Assembly (NCBI RefSeq): GCF_932294415.1
Contig: NC_065537.1
Span: 682,001 to 746,000, forward strand
Reading direction: 5' to 3'
Source of the DNA: Quercus robur
Lineage: Eukaryota > Streptophyta > Magnoliopsida > Fagales > Fagaceae
DNA: 64,000 bases
Positions 1-12,281 of this stretch are shown in pieces. The position numbers and the translations under genes are program-made. Position 1 is the stretch's first letter; every line of letters begins with the position of its first letter. A model generated the notes under the pieces. The model ran no database searches. It had not been told where the DNA came from and saw only the letters and a program-made list of their open reading frames with translations.

Positions 1-888
1 TAAGTCAGAGTAAAGGAAAAGAGAGATTTCAAAAGACAAAAAAATAGTCACAATGACAAGGCAGAGCAGAGATGAGATAAAAGAAAAAGAGAGAGGGAAC
101 GCCGCTCTCAGTGAGGCTCAGAGCAGAGATGAGATAAAGAAAAAGAGACAGAACTGAAATACCTTGATGTTGCCTGAGGTTCTTATCCCGATCTCGCCGT
201 CACGGTGTCGCCAATCTCCGATCTGCGCAACGGAATCTCTGATCTCGCCGTCGACTGCTCTGGGTGTGGCTGTTGCAGTGTTGCTGAGTCGCTTTTGCAG
301 AGGACCTGAGGTTTCCGTTGCCGTTGGTTGTTGTCGTTGAGCTGTTCTGGTTTTGCTTTTTTTTTTTTTTGATAAATGGTTTTGCTTTACTTGATGAATC
401 TGTTGCTCATGCTCTGGTTTTTTTAGGTTAGGTTGTAATCGCGTATATTGGGTTTTGATTTCTTATTTTTGATTTTATTTTTATTATTTTTTTTTTTTGA
501 GATTCCGTAGGTTTGCTACACTTTACCTTGTTTTTTTTTTTTTCTTTTGATTGGGTTCCTAATATGTTGTTTAAGATTGATGATGGGCTTTTTTTTCCAT
601 GGTGGGCTTGTCCTGTTACATCTTTTTTTTTTAGATTTTAGTTCAAAATTTTTTATTTGGGCTTCTCTCTTTTTTCGCTTGAAAGTAGAACAAATGAATT
701 TTTTTTTTTTTTCTTTCTGAGGGTGTTAAAGCTGGGGCTGGGCTGGGAGGATAGTTGAGAAGTGGGGAGGGGGGGCCGGCTGTCCAATGTTGAGGGGGCC
801 ATTTATTTTTTCTTCATAGTCTAGTGGAAATTTTTTTTTTTTTGCAGGGGCCACGGCCCCCCCAAGCCTCTACGTGGCTCCGCCCCTG
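1..888. mobile_element. Right end of a hAT-like non-autonomous element (left end outside window)
   Basis: The stretch ends at 888 in the reverse complement of CAGGGGCGGAGCCACG, a common hAT-type terminus in plants. No matching left terminus is visible, so the element probably begins before the window. Positions 180-340 are unusually GC-rich for this window and look like a captured host segment. A purine-rich unit (agagcagagatgagataaa) occurs twice, near 63 and 119. Several long T runs follow. No open frame of note. Confidence 0.4.
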
Positions 889-1359
889 CTTAAGGGGTTT
901 CAACACAAGTATGGCTTTAGGCTTGGCATTTTGTATAGTGATGTAGATTGAATCAAATCTAATACAACCGATTCTGTTACAATGAGAGACTACTATGCAT
1001 ATCGATTGTGTTCATAACTAGATTTCAACATGCATACTTTAGAATGTATAGTAATAAAATCTTGTTTTGTAAATGGAATTATGGAATTTTTTGGAGCAAT
1101 TACTGCATTTTAAAATAATAAACAAACAGATTGATAACTAAAATATCTTACACACTTATTTCATACTTCAATAACTATATTCTCTTGAACCCACAACATT
1201 TTCATTTAACATTTTCTCTAGATCATGTGTTGATGCTAAGTTATGTCTGTCTTTTAGAAGAACATCTACACATTAACATCATTATCTAAACAACTAGCCA
1301 TCAACCCCTTCCCTATTTTATCATCACATTAAGTATAATATATTAAGTTGATTGTTTTC

Positions 1360-1403
1360 TAATTCATAAAATGATCACGCGCATTGTGCGGGTTAAACAC
1401 TAG
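1360..1403 (+). mobile_element. Helitron 3' terminus
   Basis: The sequence atcacgcgcattgtgcggg forms a short GC-rich hairpin and is followed by CTAG at 1400-1403, the typical plant Helitron 3' end (hairpin then CTRR). The 5' start of this element was not found; it lies somewhere between 889 and 1360 or was lost. The next Helitron begins directly after the CTAG. Confidence 0.55.
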
Positions 1404-2506
1404 TCTATATCTATATATTACTAAAAGTTGAAGCGTAGCGTTTAATGTTGCTGCTCTCATGTTGCACCACATCAACTGTCCCGTCATTTTTTTTTATTTT
1501 AAATATATATAATTTGTCCTACAATTTTAAAATGGTTATTACACTTTTTAGCCCTATAAATGCAGCCCACTACTTATTTATTTACTTCCATTATCACCCT
1601 ATAATAAATCTAGCCCACTACTTATTTATTTACTTCTATTATCACCCTATAATAAATCTGTATAATTAATCCAGCTCACCTCTTATTTATTTAGTTCCAC
1701 TATCAAAGCCCAACCCAAAGTCTTTTCAGTTCAGTTTTAGGATTTTGTGTGAGGCTTTTTAGCTTAAAGAAAAAAAAAACATATATATATATATTACTAG
1801 AAGCTGAAGCGTAGCGTTTAATGCTACTGCTCTCACGTTGTGCCACATCAGCTGTCACGTCATTTTAAAAAAAAAAAAAAAATTTGTCCTACAATTTTTA
1901 AATGGTTTTTACAATTTTTAGCCCTATAAATGTAGCCCACTACTTATTTATTTACTTTCACTATCATCCTATAATAAATCTAACCCATTACTTATTTATT
2001 TACTTTCACTATCACCCTATAATAAATTTGTATAATTAATCCAACACACCTTTTATTTATTTAGTTCCACTATCAAGCCCAACCCAAAGCCTTTTCAGTT
2101 CAGCATTAGGGTTTTGTGTGAGCCTTTTCAGCTTTAAAAAAATAAATAAATAAATAAACAACAACAACAACAACAACAACCGTTGAAGCCTTTCAAGCTT
2201 TAGGGGTTTTTTTTTTTTTTCCTATAATTGTTTTTGACATTTATTTTTTTTAATATTTACGCTTCTCCAACCTTTCTCTCTCTCTTACGATTTCATCTCT
2301 CCAATACTTCTTCAATCTTTCTCCCTCCCTTACCTTTTCATCTCCCCACTACCCTTTACGTTAATATTATTCTTCTGCTTTCCCTTCATCTTCCTTTATT
2401 TTTGTCTCTTCTTATTCACGCCCTCTTACTATAAATTTGTCACTATCTCTTCTATTCTATGCATAGTTTTCCCTCACAGAAAAAAATAAAATAAAAAATG
2501 GTTCCC

Positions 2507-2546
<40 letters not shown>

Positions 2547-3404
2547 AATTTTTTGGTGGATTTTTTATTTATTTTTCTTGCATCTCTACTTTAGGTTGAT
2601 AATTTTTTATATTTTTTAAAACACTATTTTGGGTTAATGCGATTTAGTTTTGTTTTTTAAATTGTTGTTGTTTTCTTATTTATTTTTTATTCTCTTTGAT
2701 TGTTAAATGTTATCCTATTGTGTTCTAAAGAATTAAATATAGCATATAAAAATATAATATTATTCTATTACATAGCATGATTTGGATAATTTGCTATTTA
2801 TTATGTTACATAGCATGATTTTTTATAGTGCTCAATTTAGATGTTAAACTATGAGACTTTACTCATTTTTATTTATTTTCTAATCCTTTGTGGTGAGCAA
2901 AGTACTCTTAATAGTTGTATTAGAAGTACTATATAATGCCATTTATTTAAAGAAAAGCAAAGGTTAGCCAAACGAAAATAATCGAATAGGTTACAAATTT
3001 TAACTTTTGCAATTTTATTTTAATTATTATTATTTTATAATAATGCATGTATAGAAATTTAATTCTTAGATTTTGCTAATAATTTTTTATTTGATAATAT
3101 GTTTTAGGTGGCCAAAATTATAATTTCTACAATGAAAATAACCTTAATAGATTATCAGAATCAAAATTTTATCCTAATATTGGTTCAATTAATTATTGTT
3201 AAGTTTTATTAATTTTTTTAATTTTACATTTTTTTGGTGTTTTGGATTGTTTCTATATTACATTTATGATTGTTCCTATAATAAATAAAAATATAATTAG
3301 GAAATACATTACTCATTATTAGATTAGTTTAAATTGTAAAAAAAAATTTTAATAAAATCACCATAAAAATGATTATCACGCGCAACACGCGGGTTTGCGG
3401 GTAG
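1404..3404 (+). mobile_element. Non-autonomous Helitron with duplicated 5' end
   Basis: It begins TCTATATCTATATATTACTA and continues into aaaagttgaagcgtagcg, a recognisable plant Helitron 5' end. It ends with a GC-rich hairpin (cgcgcaacacgcggg, 3380-3394) and a degenerate terminus (gtag at 3401-3404 for CTAG). The first ~375 bp are repeated: 1404-1770 and about 1780-2130 share the 5' motif and the tract with tagcccactacttatttatt. A (CT)n microsatellite lies at about 2508-2545. No Rep/helicase coding region is seen. Confidence 0.6.
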
Positions 3405-3408
3405 TATA

Positions 3409-3793
3409 TCTAAAAGCTGAAGTATAGCATTTATTATTACTACGTTCCAATTGAGCCACATTAACATCCACGTCATTATCATTTTTATTTCCAATTTTCC
3501 TATAATTTTTTTTAACATTTACTCATTTTCTTTTTAAATATTTACATTTTCTCCAACCTTCCTCTATCCTTTACCTTTTCATCTCCCCACTACCCTTTAC
3601 CTTAATATCACTTTTCATCTACCCACTATCCTGTACCCTCTACCTTACTTTTTCATTTTCCCAATACCCTCTACTTTAATATCACTCTTCATATTTCCCT
3701 TCATCATCCTTTTTTGGTCCTTTCTTATTCACACTCTTACTATAAAATTGTCATTCTCTCTTCCATTCTTTACATACTTTTCCCTCACAAAAA

Positions 3794-3830
<37 letters not shown>

Positions 3831-5630
3831 TTGGTGAATTTTTTATTTTTCTTGCATCTATGCTTTAGGTTGATAAATTGTTGTGTTCTTTAGAACTTTA
3901 TATTGAGCTAATGTGATTTAGTTTTGTGATTTAAGTTTTTTTCTCTCTTTAACTGTTAATTTTATTACATGTGTTTTTCTTTAAATTCTTAGTTTGGGTT
4001 GCTTCGAATCCACCTATTTAGTTGTTCTATATATGTTATTTTTGTACAACATGATATTTGTTCTATGAAATTCCTTTTAGACTTGATACATTATCTTTTC
4101 ATTTGATTTTTTTCATCTCCTCATGTGCAGTGATTTACTTCTAGCAATAAATATTCTATTTATATATTTAGAAATCTATTTCTTCTTATTTCCAACTGTT
4201 TAAATTTTGTATGGGCCATGGATTCTATTGAGCAATTAATATGAAAAATAAAATAAAAGTAAAATAAATTTTACAATAATTTGCTTTATAGGGATGGACT
4301 CTTCTAAGTTATACATTGTTCCTTAAAAGTAGTGTGAGAGAAACTGATGTTTGGTCTGTCTATGTTACTAATGTTTCTAATCTTTTGAAAGTTTGTGGAG
4401 CATAAACCCTACTAATTAGGCCATCTAAATCATTTGAATTAAAAATCAGTTGTAAAATGAGGAACAAAGGGATCATAATGCATTCATGTTCTCCTCACAT
4501 CGTGATAAATCTGAGTAGTTAAATAGTATTGTTGTTTAATTTACTACTACTACATATTTTTTCCTAAAAGCTACATACCATCGATTGTTACACCAAATAG
4601 ATATTTCAAAGTTCATTTGCATGATTACTTTGCTGTGTGGTGAGTTGAAACATTGTTAGGTAATGATGTACATTAGATTGTATGTGTATCCTCTTGACTT
4701 GCAAAGGGTAAGTACTGATTTATGCGAAGTTTTTGTTATTGATATTCTTTATAGCTATAATGGTTGAGGTCTAATGAGGCTTCATTAATTTATGTGAGGC
4801 TTCAATTTCACCCAAATGACAAGCAATAAAACAAGACAATTCATGTTTAACTTTTACGTTTATTCTTTAAAAAAAGAAATGCTTAGCTTTCTAGTAACCA
4901 CCAATTTGTTTTGTTAACTCAACATCATAAAATAAATTTAATTTAGTTATATGGATAGGGCTTATCATTTTTGAAGTTGCAATATATATATATATTCAAG
5001 CTAACATCAATAGCACTACTACGATTGACGATTTAAATTCAGTTATATCCTCCATATCATTAAATTATTAATATTTTCTCTTTTTTTTTTTTTTTTAAAT
5101 GAAACATATAATGTTTTAATTAAATACAAATAAATAAAAATTTCCTTATAAAATTGTACTCATTTTTTTAACATTTACACTTTCATCAACATTTCTCATT
5201 TCTTTCACATTTTCATATCCCCACTATTGTAATATCACTTTTCATCTTTCCCTTTATCTTTATTTATTTTGTTTCTTCTTATTCTTATCCTCTTATTATA
5301 AAATTTTCATTATCTTTTCTATTCCATATTTCTATGCATAATTTTCCCTCTCACAAAAAAGATTATTTCCCTCTCTCAATTTTTTGTTGGATTTTTTATT
5401 TTTCTTGCATCTCTGCTTTAGGTTATTAATTTTTTGTATTTTTAAGAACTCTACTTTGAGTTGATGCAATTTATTTTTGTGTTTTAAGTTTTTTTTCTTT
5501 TTTGCTCTCTTTGATTGTTAAATGTTATCCTATTGCATTATAAAAAAATATAATATTATTCTATTACCTAGCATGATTTGGATAATTTTACTGAATAAGA
5601 ATTTTACATAAGTTACATAGACAAAAGCAA

Positions 5631-5682
<52 letters not shown>

Positions 5683-5735
5683 TATGAGATAACTCTAAAA
5701 AAATTATCATACACAACGCACGGGTGTGCGACTAG
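3409..5735 (+). mobile_element. Non-autonomous Helitron, third unit of the array
   Basis: It starts TCTAAAAGCTGAAGTATAGC, four bases after the previous 3' hairpin, and ends with the hairpin acacaacgcacgggtgtgcg and CTAG at 5732-5735. The interior is AT-rich, has no coding potential, and shares diverged blocks with the preceding unit (the 'ttgcatct..ctttaggttgat' and 'ttgattgttaaatgttat' tracts). It contains (CT)n near 3797-3824 and (TA)n at 5637-5680. Confidence 0.6.
5637..5680. repeat. (TA)n microsatellite
   Basis: About 22 uninterrupted TA units inside the third Helitron, just before its 3' hairpin. Confidence 0.9.
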
Positions 5736-6224
5736 TTGTGTTTAAAATTTGGGTAAGAAGTCATTAAATCCATTTCTAATACTTCATTGCATATGATTGT
5801 GTACCTCTGATGGCACTAAACAGTCATATCTAGGTATTTATACTACAAATGAACATTTACAATAGTGAACTCCGATTCTTAAACAACCAACCAATTGAAA
5901 ACCATAATATGAACTAGCAATATGCTTGTTGGATGCACAGATTACTTAAAAAAATTCATATATAAAGAAAAAAAAAATTGATAAGTAAAAAAGATGTATA
6001 TTCAAAAGGCAACTATATGCATGAAAAGCACAAAGCAAACCAAAATTTACAAAGAAGAAAGAAACAAAGAAGAGAAAAAAACAAGGAAGAAAACTAATAA
6101 AACTAAAAGAAAATTATCCTAACTTATATGATGGAAGTCTATTGTTTAAGTTTTTTGTCAAAAAACTACTGATTATGGTAGATGATTTAAATATTTTGCT
6201 GCATTAAGTTGGAGGATGGAGGAT
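5736..6224. other. AT-rich spacer
   Basis: Between the Helitron array and the LINE fragment. Nothing recognisable was found on either strand. Confidence 0.5.
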
Positions 6225-7480
6225 TTTTTTTTTTTTTTTTTTTTGATAAGTAACAAAAATTATATTGAAAACAAAACAGACCCAAGTAAACTGGAAATGT
6301 ACCATGGGTACAATACAATTAAGATCCCAAATTACAATGATCCAACAAAGCAGAAATATAAAAACATGAAAATGTTTATAAAGCTAAACTCTACTCAAGT
6401 AAAGTATAAAAGAAAAAAGACTTAATCTTAAGAATAGAATGTTCACATCCCTCAAAACTTGTATCATTCTGTTCTCTCCAAATATACCACATTATGCAAT
6501 GTGGCACAAACCTCCACAAAGCTATATTGCAATGTTGGCTGAACCTGCCCTGCCATGAAGATAACACCCTCCAGATTCCAAACAAGCCAAACACCATTGT
6601 CCATAACTCATATGCTATAGGGCAATGAAGAAGAAGATGATCCATTGATTCCCCACATTGTTTGCACATACAAGTATACAACACCAGTCTATAACCATAA
6701 CTCTCCTCTTCTGAAGATTATTTATCGATAAAAACTTACCCAAAGCAACAGACCATGAAAAGAATGCCACCCTAGGAGGGATCTTCACTTGCCACACCAT
6801 TTTCCAAAGTAATGCATGACATTAGAAGGGAAAAAAGAACGATAATATCCATGAACCTCAAAACCTCTACTCTTAGCACGCTTCCAACAAATTTTATCAC
6901 AACCATCACCCCCGCACAGATGTGGAATAGATCATGTCCATAAACAAAGCCAATGATTCTAATTCCCAATCAGCGAGAACTATAAATTCCAGTGAAGCCT
7001 CCCTAGACCAACTAATACAGTAAAATTCCCCCCCCCCCCCCCCCCAAAAAAAAGCCTCCTTAAGAGGGTAATCTCCACACCACACATCATGCCAAAACTT
7101 CACTCTTGTACCATCACCCACATCATACCGAAGAAATCTGGAGAAAGTCAACTAGTCTCTCTTGATGCATTTCCAAAGACTAACACCATATGGACCAAAG
7201 ACAGCTTTTGTACACCATCCCTGCCATTCACTCCCATATTTCACCTCTATGACTCTTCTCCAAAGAGTATCTCTCTTGGTCCCATATCTCTACAGCCATT
7301 TGCCCAGCAAAGCTTGGTTAAATCTTCTCAAACATCTAATACCAAACCCCCCACCTCTATCAATTTTAAACCTACAAGAGGAGAACCTTAAAAACTTCCT
7401 TTTTTACAGTAGAAATCATACTTTAACGCCCAACCTTTTTCTCATCAAAGAATAAAATCTAGCAAACTAAAAATACAAAA
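6225..7480 (-). mobile_element. LINE (L1-type) 3' fragment, decayed
   Basis: On the minus strand, broken frames read as the end of a plant LINE ORF2: FNQALLGKWLWRYG and KVKYGSEWQGWCTKAV-like pieces (7390-7190), then FWHDVWCGD (near 7090), then a zf-RVT domain (WQVKIPPRVAFFSW; later CKQCGESMDHLLLHCPIAYE) at about 6800-6560. Frameshifts and stops are frequent. A 20-nt T run at 6225-6244 is the element's poly-A tail read from the other strand. A long C run (about 7027-7046) falls inside it. The reverse transcriptase proper is missing, so this is a 5'-truncated insertion. Confidence 0.8.
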
Positions 7481-7689
7481 CCTAGGTTCTGTTAGTGTTC
7501 ATGTCACCACCATTGGAAGCTCTGCTAAAAGCAACCTGATTCCTACTGTCCTTGCTTTGTTCTCAATCACAAATTGAACCCTACCTCCATATCATTACAA
7601 AGCCTAAATCCTTATTCTACACCAAAGTGATAATTTAAAATCCACTTTATAACCCTCGATTTTCCCTTCTCCAAACTTCCCAAAACATG

Positions 7690-8100
7690 ACAATCAATCT
7701 CTTGCAACCTATGACCACTAACATCTCTAATGCCAAATACCCCACATCAAGCAATGCGGCACCATCTTCCATATAACGACATTACAATTCTGGTCAAAAC
7801 TGCCCTCCTAAGATGTTAACAAATCCATAACCTGCTGTGGCATAAGCCAAAGTATACCAAATAAACAAAAAAACCATGGACCACAGCTCAAATGCTATAG
7901 GACAATGTAGGAACAATGGTCCACATTTTCCCCATTCCATTTGCACCTAACACACCAATCGATAACAATAATACCTTACATACTTAATCATTAGTCAAAA
8001 TCTTTCCCTTTGCAGCAGTCCAAGAACCTCTACATTTTCCCCATCCCGTTTGCACATAAGGACCTGTAATAACCTCCTACCCCAAAACCTCTACATTTTC
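7690..8100 (-). mobile_element. Second LINE zf-RVT fragment, more decayed
   Basis: Minus-strand pieces such as CNVVIWKMVPHCLMWGIW and PWFFCLFGILWLM match, in the same order, the zf-RVT region of the neighbouring fragment, with several stops. It is a separate, older or diverged copy of the same family. Its limits are approximate. The stretch 7480-7690 may be linked to it but was not assigned. Confidence 0.6.
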
Positions 8101-8409
8101 CCACATAACTCACTACCTTTATTACATGAGACAGTCGTTAAACGCATTCATACTACAGCTGTGTACTTAGAACCCAAATGACACATGTCCAATGGCTTGA
8201 GTTACATTATAACTTGATTACCTTAACAAATCAATACCTATTATCTCATACACTACATATTCAAAACCCAGGGTCCCCTCATGTGACAGAAATCAACCTA
8301 AAATACTTTACTGCATCTCAATGGGTTCACCAGGTCTTTAATCTTACACTTCTGCAAGGGTTCTAATCTAGTGCTAAAGAACTGAATAAAAATAGGATAT
8401 ATTTTTCCT

Positions 8410-8569
8410 CCAAAAGCCTCCTCCAACCCATTACGTGGTGATTCATGGAACCATCCACTTGTATTACTTAAACAAGTCACATGACTCAGTAAATAGATCA
8501 TGTGACTATAAGATAACGTGGATGGTTTTATCAATCGCTACGTAGTGGGTTGGAGGAATTTTCCACCAA
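8410..8569. mobile_element. Foldback MITE
   Basis: Two ~50-bp arms (8410-8458 and 8518-8569) are inverted copies of each other, sharing CCTCCAACCCA then ACGT and ending in CCATCCAC. The loop has its own perfect 9-bp hairpin, gtcacatga / tcatgtgac. No coding capacity. A target duplication was not settled. Confidence 0.65.
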
Positions 8570-8980
8570 ACTGATTTAAAGGTAAACTTTTTTTGTTTTT
8601 TTGAGAATAAGGTGATATCCTGCAAGGACCCTGCATTCTCCTCAATTTTCTCTTTTCATTCTTGGATTTTCTTTTCTGTTCTTCATTCTTGGATTATTCT
8701 TTTCTGTTCTCTTTCTTTTCTTCCTTTTTTTTTTTTTTTTTTGAAAGGGCTAAGGGGGTGGGGGAGAGAGAGAGAGGAGTGACAATAACAAGACACCATA
8801 ACATAGAACAGGAGCAGGAATCTATAAAAGAAACTCAAATATCAAGGGAATCAGTTTAAGTTGTAGGCTAATTGCAACCTTGTATGACACAAAGTTTCAA
8901 TTTCATGAAACAGTTTTATATATTCACATTTCATGGCAAATGCACATGTGAAGCTTTGTTTCTTTATATTCAGAAATTAT

Positions 8981-10087
8981 TGTAAGGTTGAATTTAATCA
9001 ACCATTTTATTGGCTTTATTCCGTGCCAAATTTTCTTGTATTTCAGCATTTAGTAACTCTGTATTTAGGTGGGTTTGTTGTAAGGGTAGTGAGTGAGATA
9101 GAGTGCTGATTGCTCAAGAGTGTGCAAGAAAACAGATACTCGCGGCTTGTTCTCGCTGGTGGCTCGCGGCTTCAAGCCGCCAAACGCAGCACACGTGCCA
9201 AGCGTGCCAGAAGGTGAACAGTCATGCTAGCTGGAGCACTACAGGACAAAACATGACAACTGGCCATACGGTTATCTCGCGACTGGATCTCGCGACTCAG
9301 TCAAGTCGCGAGGTCAAGCCACAAGCCACCCCTGTTTTGTAAATCCTGACGTTTCACATTCCTCTCTCACTCCAGTATAAATACCCCTTATACTCACAAA
9401 TGTAAGAGAGCTTCTAGAGAGAATTTTGAGAGAGAAACCCTAAAGAAAAACAAGATTGATTCACCCACAATCTATACATTAGAGTCTCTTCAAATTCCTC
9501 AACTCTCTTCCTCTCCATTGTCAAATCCTTGAGAGGTATTTTACCAAAACCTTGTTCTCACCATATTCATCACTGTGAGAGGGCTGTTTGGTTTTCTGGG
9601 AAGCAGTTAGGAAGGAACCAATCTACATTGGTTGATGCTATGGTCTAGTAGCGGAATCCGGGAAGTTAGAAAAGAAAAAGGTTCGGTGCAACCTCGTTGG
9701 AGCAAGAAGCTTGGAGGGCTTAGGTGCACTGGGTAGATTAGGCTTGGAGGGTCTATTGCTGTCCTTGTATCCCAACTACATTTTCTAGTGGATTGTTTAC
9801 CGCTTGGATGGCGGCGGAGAGGTTTTATGCCAAGGGTTTCGGTTTCCTCTTCGATAACACATCGTGTGTTGTCTTTGTGTTTGCATCTTTCTTCCCTTTT
9901 ATCTTTGCCTTTTATTATCTGCTGTGGGTTGTGATTCTAATTTGGCTTAGATAGTTTATCCAATTCTATATTATAGCTTATGTTCATTTTCCGCACACTA
10001 GTTGTTTGACATAAAACTTGAATTGGTTAATTTGTAAATTGGGGGTCTAAACGTTCAAGGGTGTTTATACACATATTTGAACTTTCA
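8981..10087 (+). mobile_element. Solo LTR with ATTAT target duplication
   Basis: It starts TGTAAGGTTG and ends GAACTTTCA (TG...CA) and is bracketed by the exact 5-bp repeat attat at 8976-8980 and 10088-10092. It contains a promoter-like region (gtataaatacccctta near 9375) followed by a likely transcribed leader. No gag-pol lies next to it, so it is a solo LTR left by recombination. Length 1,107 bp. Its GC-rich part (9130-9330) with repeated 'tcgcgac/ctcgcgg' words makes a false-looking 79-residue reading frame. Confidence 0.85.
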
Positions 10088-10092
10088 ATTAT

Positions 10093-10486
10093 GATAAATG
10101 CACAGAGTTAAACTTCGTTTTTTTTTTTTTTTATATTCAAATATCATGGTGAACGCAAATGTAAAGCTTTGTCATTCTTGCAAAAGATAAGCTTGATGCC
10201 AGAAACTGAATTCCTTGAGCTATATATACTGTATCAGCAACTAAGCAAAAGTAAAAACTTAAGAATATAATTAGGATCCTTTTTTATTGGAAATGAACAT
10301 TCTGAGGGATTTTATCACAATAAATTGTTTCAAGTTCCAAAAGCATATGTTGTAAATATGAATAGTCAAGACTAAAAAAGAGAGTGGGAGAGAGGTCAAT
10401 ATGTAAATGTAGCATAGGATTATATGGGAACTCTGCAACTTTGACAGCCGATGATGTGGATTAATGGAAGAATTTTCAACATTCCT
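10093..10486. other. 3' flank of the NFD4-like gene
   Basis: Contains a diverged copy of the sequence just upstream of the solo LTR (tatattca..tcatgg near 8920 and near 10130), so the LTR sits in an old local duplication. The rest is probably 3' UTR and downstream flank of the minus-strand gene. Confidence 0.4.
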
Positions 10487-12055
10487 TCAGGAAGTGCTAC
10501 TTCTCTCAGATACTGTGTCTCTTTTTATTTTCAAAAGCCTTGAATCAATGATTACCACCAAAACCCACATAAGAAGAGTTGCACAGAAGACACAACTGGA
10601 GATTGCAACAAACGAATCCCTGAAGCATTTGGTTCCCAAACATACAGAATCCAAAGAGGCATGTTTCATATAGATTTTAGAGACCAGGAAGGACTTGAAA
10701 ACATATGTGAAAGCAGGAATGCTGATCTTGACTACTTGATAAAAACCTTTTGACCTGTTTTGAAAGAGCTCATCCAAAGTCATGGAGGCCATTTGGAGTT
10801 GGCCTCCACGGCACAACCCCATTAATATGCAGGAGATAAAGAGACTTTTTCCTGTCCTAAAAGGATAGGCAATGCTTAAATGCGTAAAGCATAGTAGAAC
10901 ACCCAAATTAACTCCGATAAGTGAAGGAGAAATGTCAAGCTTCTTATCCATATATCCATACAAAATTCTAGTACCAAGCCTCCCAACGAGTGAAAGCAAA
11001 AGAATAAGCTGGATTAGGTTTTTCAGAATTGTTTGATCAAGGGCAAGAGCTTCAGCAATCTGTCCCATTGCATCAAGTGAAGTAATTGTTGATGCCACAC
11101 CCACGCTTGTTGCAAAAGCAAGTACCACAAACTTCAGTATCTCTAGTATTCTTTGCGTTTTCTTTTGCTCCGCTTTTGTAACTTCCTCTTCGTTTTTTTT
11201 TTTATCTTGAACTGAAGCAGCATGAGATCGTTTCTCTCTCAGTCGCTTCGAAGCAACAATCTCAGTCCTAAAGGAAGTCAAAAGTAGAGAAAGGAAGAGG
11301 GATAGGATCACTGTGCCACCTATAATACCTCTATTTTTGAAGCCAATGTACTGCACCACAAGGCTGCCAATCAGCAGCACCATGCCAAGGAAGACTGAAA
11401 CATAGTAGAAATTTGAGTACCAGATTTCCTCATCTTCTTTTTGAAGTTGTTGGATGTTCTTCCTTTGTCTGAAATTAAGCAATGATATGATAATAAAACA
11501 CGTAGGTACAGTTGCGAGAATTAGTATGATGAAGCTAGCCGAACCTTCTGTAAAGACAGTTATGAAATATATCAATCCCGCTCCACCAATTTGCACGAAA
11601 CTGCTAAGGGTGACCAACTGCAGCCCCTTGTTCACTTTCACGAACAAGCTGAAACTGTGCCTTATGCACAGATCTTTGATCACTGACTTGGACCAGCCCA
11701 GAAAAAAAAATAAAAACTCCATCACCAAGAAATTGAATTTTGGAACTTCTTCCCCTTCCAGGCTGAACCAAATCGATAAATAACACCCAACATTCACTAG
11801 AGTCAACACAATTAGAACAGACCATTCTGGAAATAGCTTAATAATCAGTTCAGAGAGCACCCCCACACTTCCCCCTAAATCCTTAAATATGCTTAAGACA
11901 TTTAACTTGTCTTGATTGTAAGTGCAATTCTTCTTCAGCTGAGTTGAGTAAAGTGGAAAGAGATAAACACCGCTACTCCCAGCAAGCAAAAGAAAATAAA
12001 AAAACAGGGAGATCCATCTTCCTTTGAAGACACAGGCAATGAAGGAGTTATCCAT
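10487..12055 (-). CDS. NFD4-like major facilitator superfamily transporter (nodulin-like family)
   Basis: An intact single open frame of 522 residues. The N-terminal half fits the Nodulin-like family of MFS proteins: GRWISLFFYFLLLAGSSGVY, then YNQDKLNVLSIFKDLGGSVG near residues 47-66 (the family's YNQ...KDLGDSVG signature). The C-terminal half keeps the family's second domain: ASTITSLDAMGQIAEAL, then GRLGTRILYGYMDKK, then a cysteine-bearing loop near the end (CLGTKCFRDSF). About twelve hydrophobic spans are seen, split by a lysine/glutamate-rich central loop (about residues 270-300). Family members such as Arabidopsis NUCLEAR FUSION DEFECTIVE 4 are usually 550-600 residues, so this is slightly short and divergent. 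It is presumably a membrane transporter; the substrate is unknown. The start ATG (12053-12055) is the only one matching the family's N-terminus. Confidence 0.85.
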   Translation of the reverse strand: MDNSFIACVFKGRWISLFFYFLLLAGSSGVYLFPLYSTQLKKNCTYNQDKLNVLSIFKDLGGSVGVLSELIIKLFPEWSVLIVLTLVNVGCYLSIWFSLEGEEVPKFNFLVMEFLFFFLGWSKSVIKDLCIRHSFSLFVKVNKGLQLVTLSSFVQIGGAGLIYFITVFTEGSASFIILILATVPTCFIIISLLNFRQRKNIQQLQKEDEEIWYSNFYYVSVFLGMVLLIGSLVVQYIGFKNRGIIGGTVILSLFLSLLLTSFRTEIVASKRLREKRSHAASVQDKKKNEEEVTKAEQKKTQRILEILKFVVLAFATSVGVASTITSLDAMGQIAEALALDQTILKNLIQLILLLSLVGRLGTRILYGYMDKKLDISPSLIGVNLGVLLCFTHLSIAYPFRTGKSLFISCILMGLCRGGQLQMASMTLDELFQNRSKGFYQVVKISIPAFTYVFKSFLVSKIYMKHASLDSVCLGTKCFRDSFVAISSCVFCATLLMWVLVVIIDSRLLKIKRDTVSERSSTS

Positions 12056-12165
12056 AATAGTTTTGAAAGTGGTTTCTTAGAAAATTTGGATGATTACTTA
12101 TAATAAATTTTGGATGGACATTGTTAATTTGTAACTTTTTGAAATGAAGCAGAATCATTCATTCT

Positions 12166-12260
12166 CAACAGTTTAGCTTACAACGCTGTTCCCAAACTAC
12201 CCAACGCACAATCAATCATTCCCAACAGTTTAGCTTACAACGCTGTTCCCAAACTACCCA
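12166..12260. repeat. 38-bp direct repeat, two perfect copies
   Basis: The unit starting caacagtttagcttacaacg occurs at 12166-12203 and 12223-12260, separated by 19 bp. It lies 110 bp upstream of the NFD4-like start codon, between that gene and the PPR fragment. Confidence 0.85.
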
Positions 12261-12281
12261 GATGAAAAAGACCATTCATGG

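Noticed and set aside
9103-9342. 79-residue frame with cysteines and tryptophans
   Set aside because: Falls inside the solo LTR 8981-10087.
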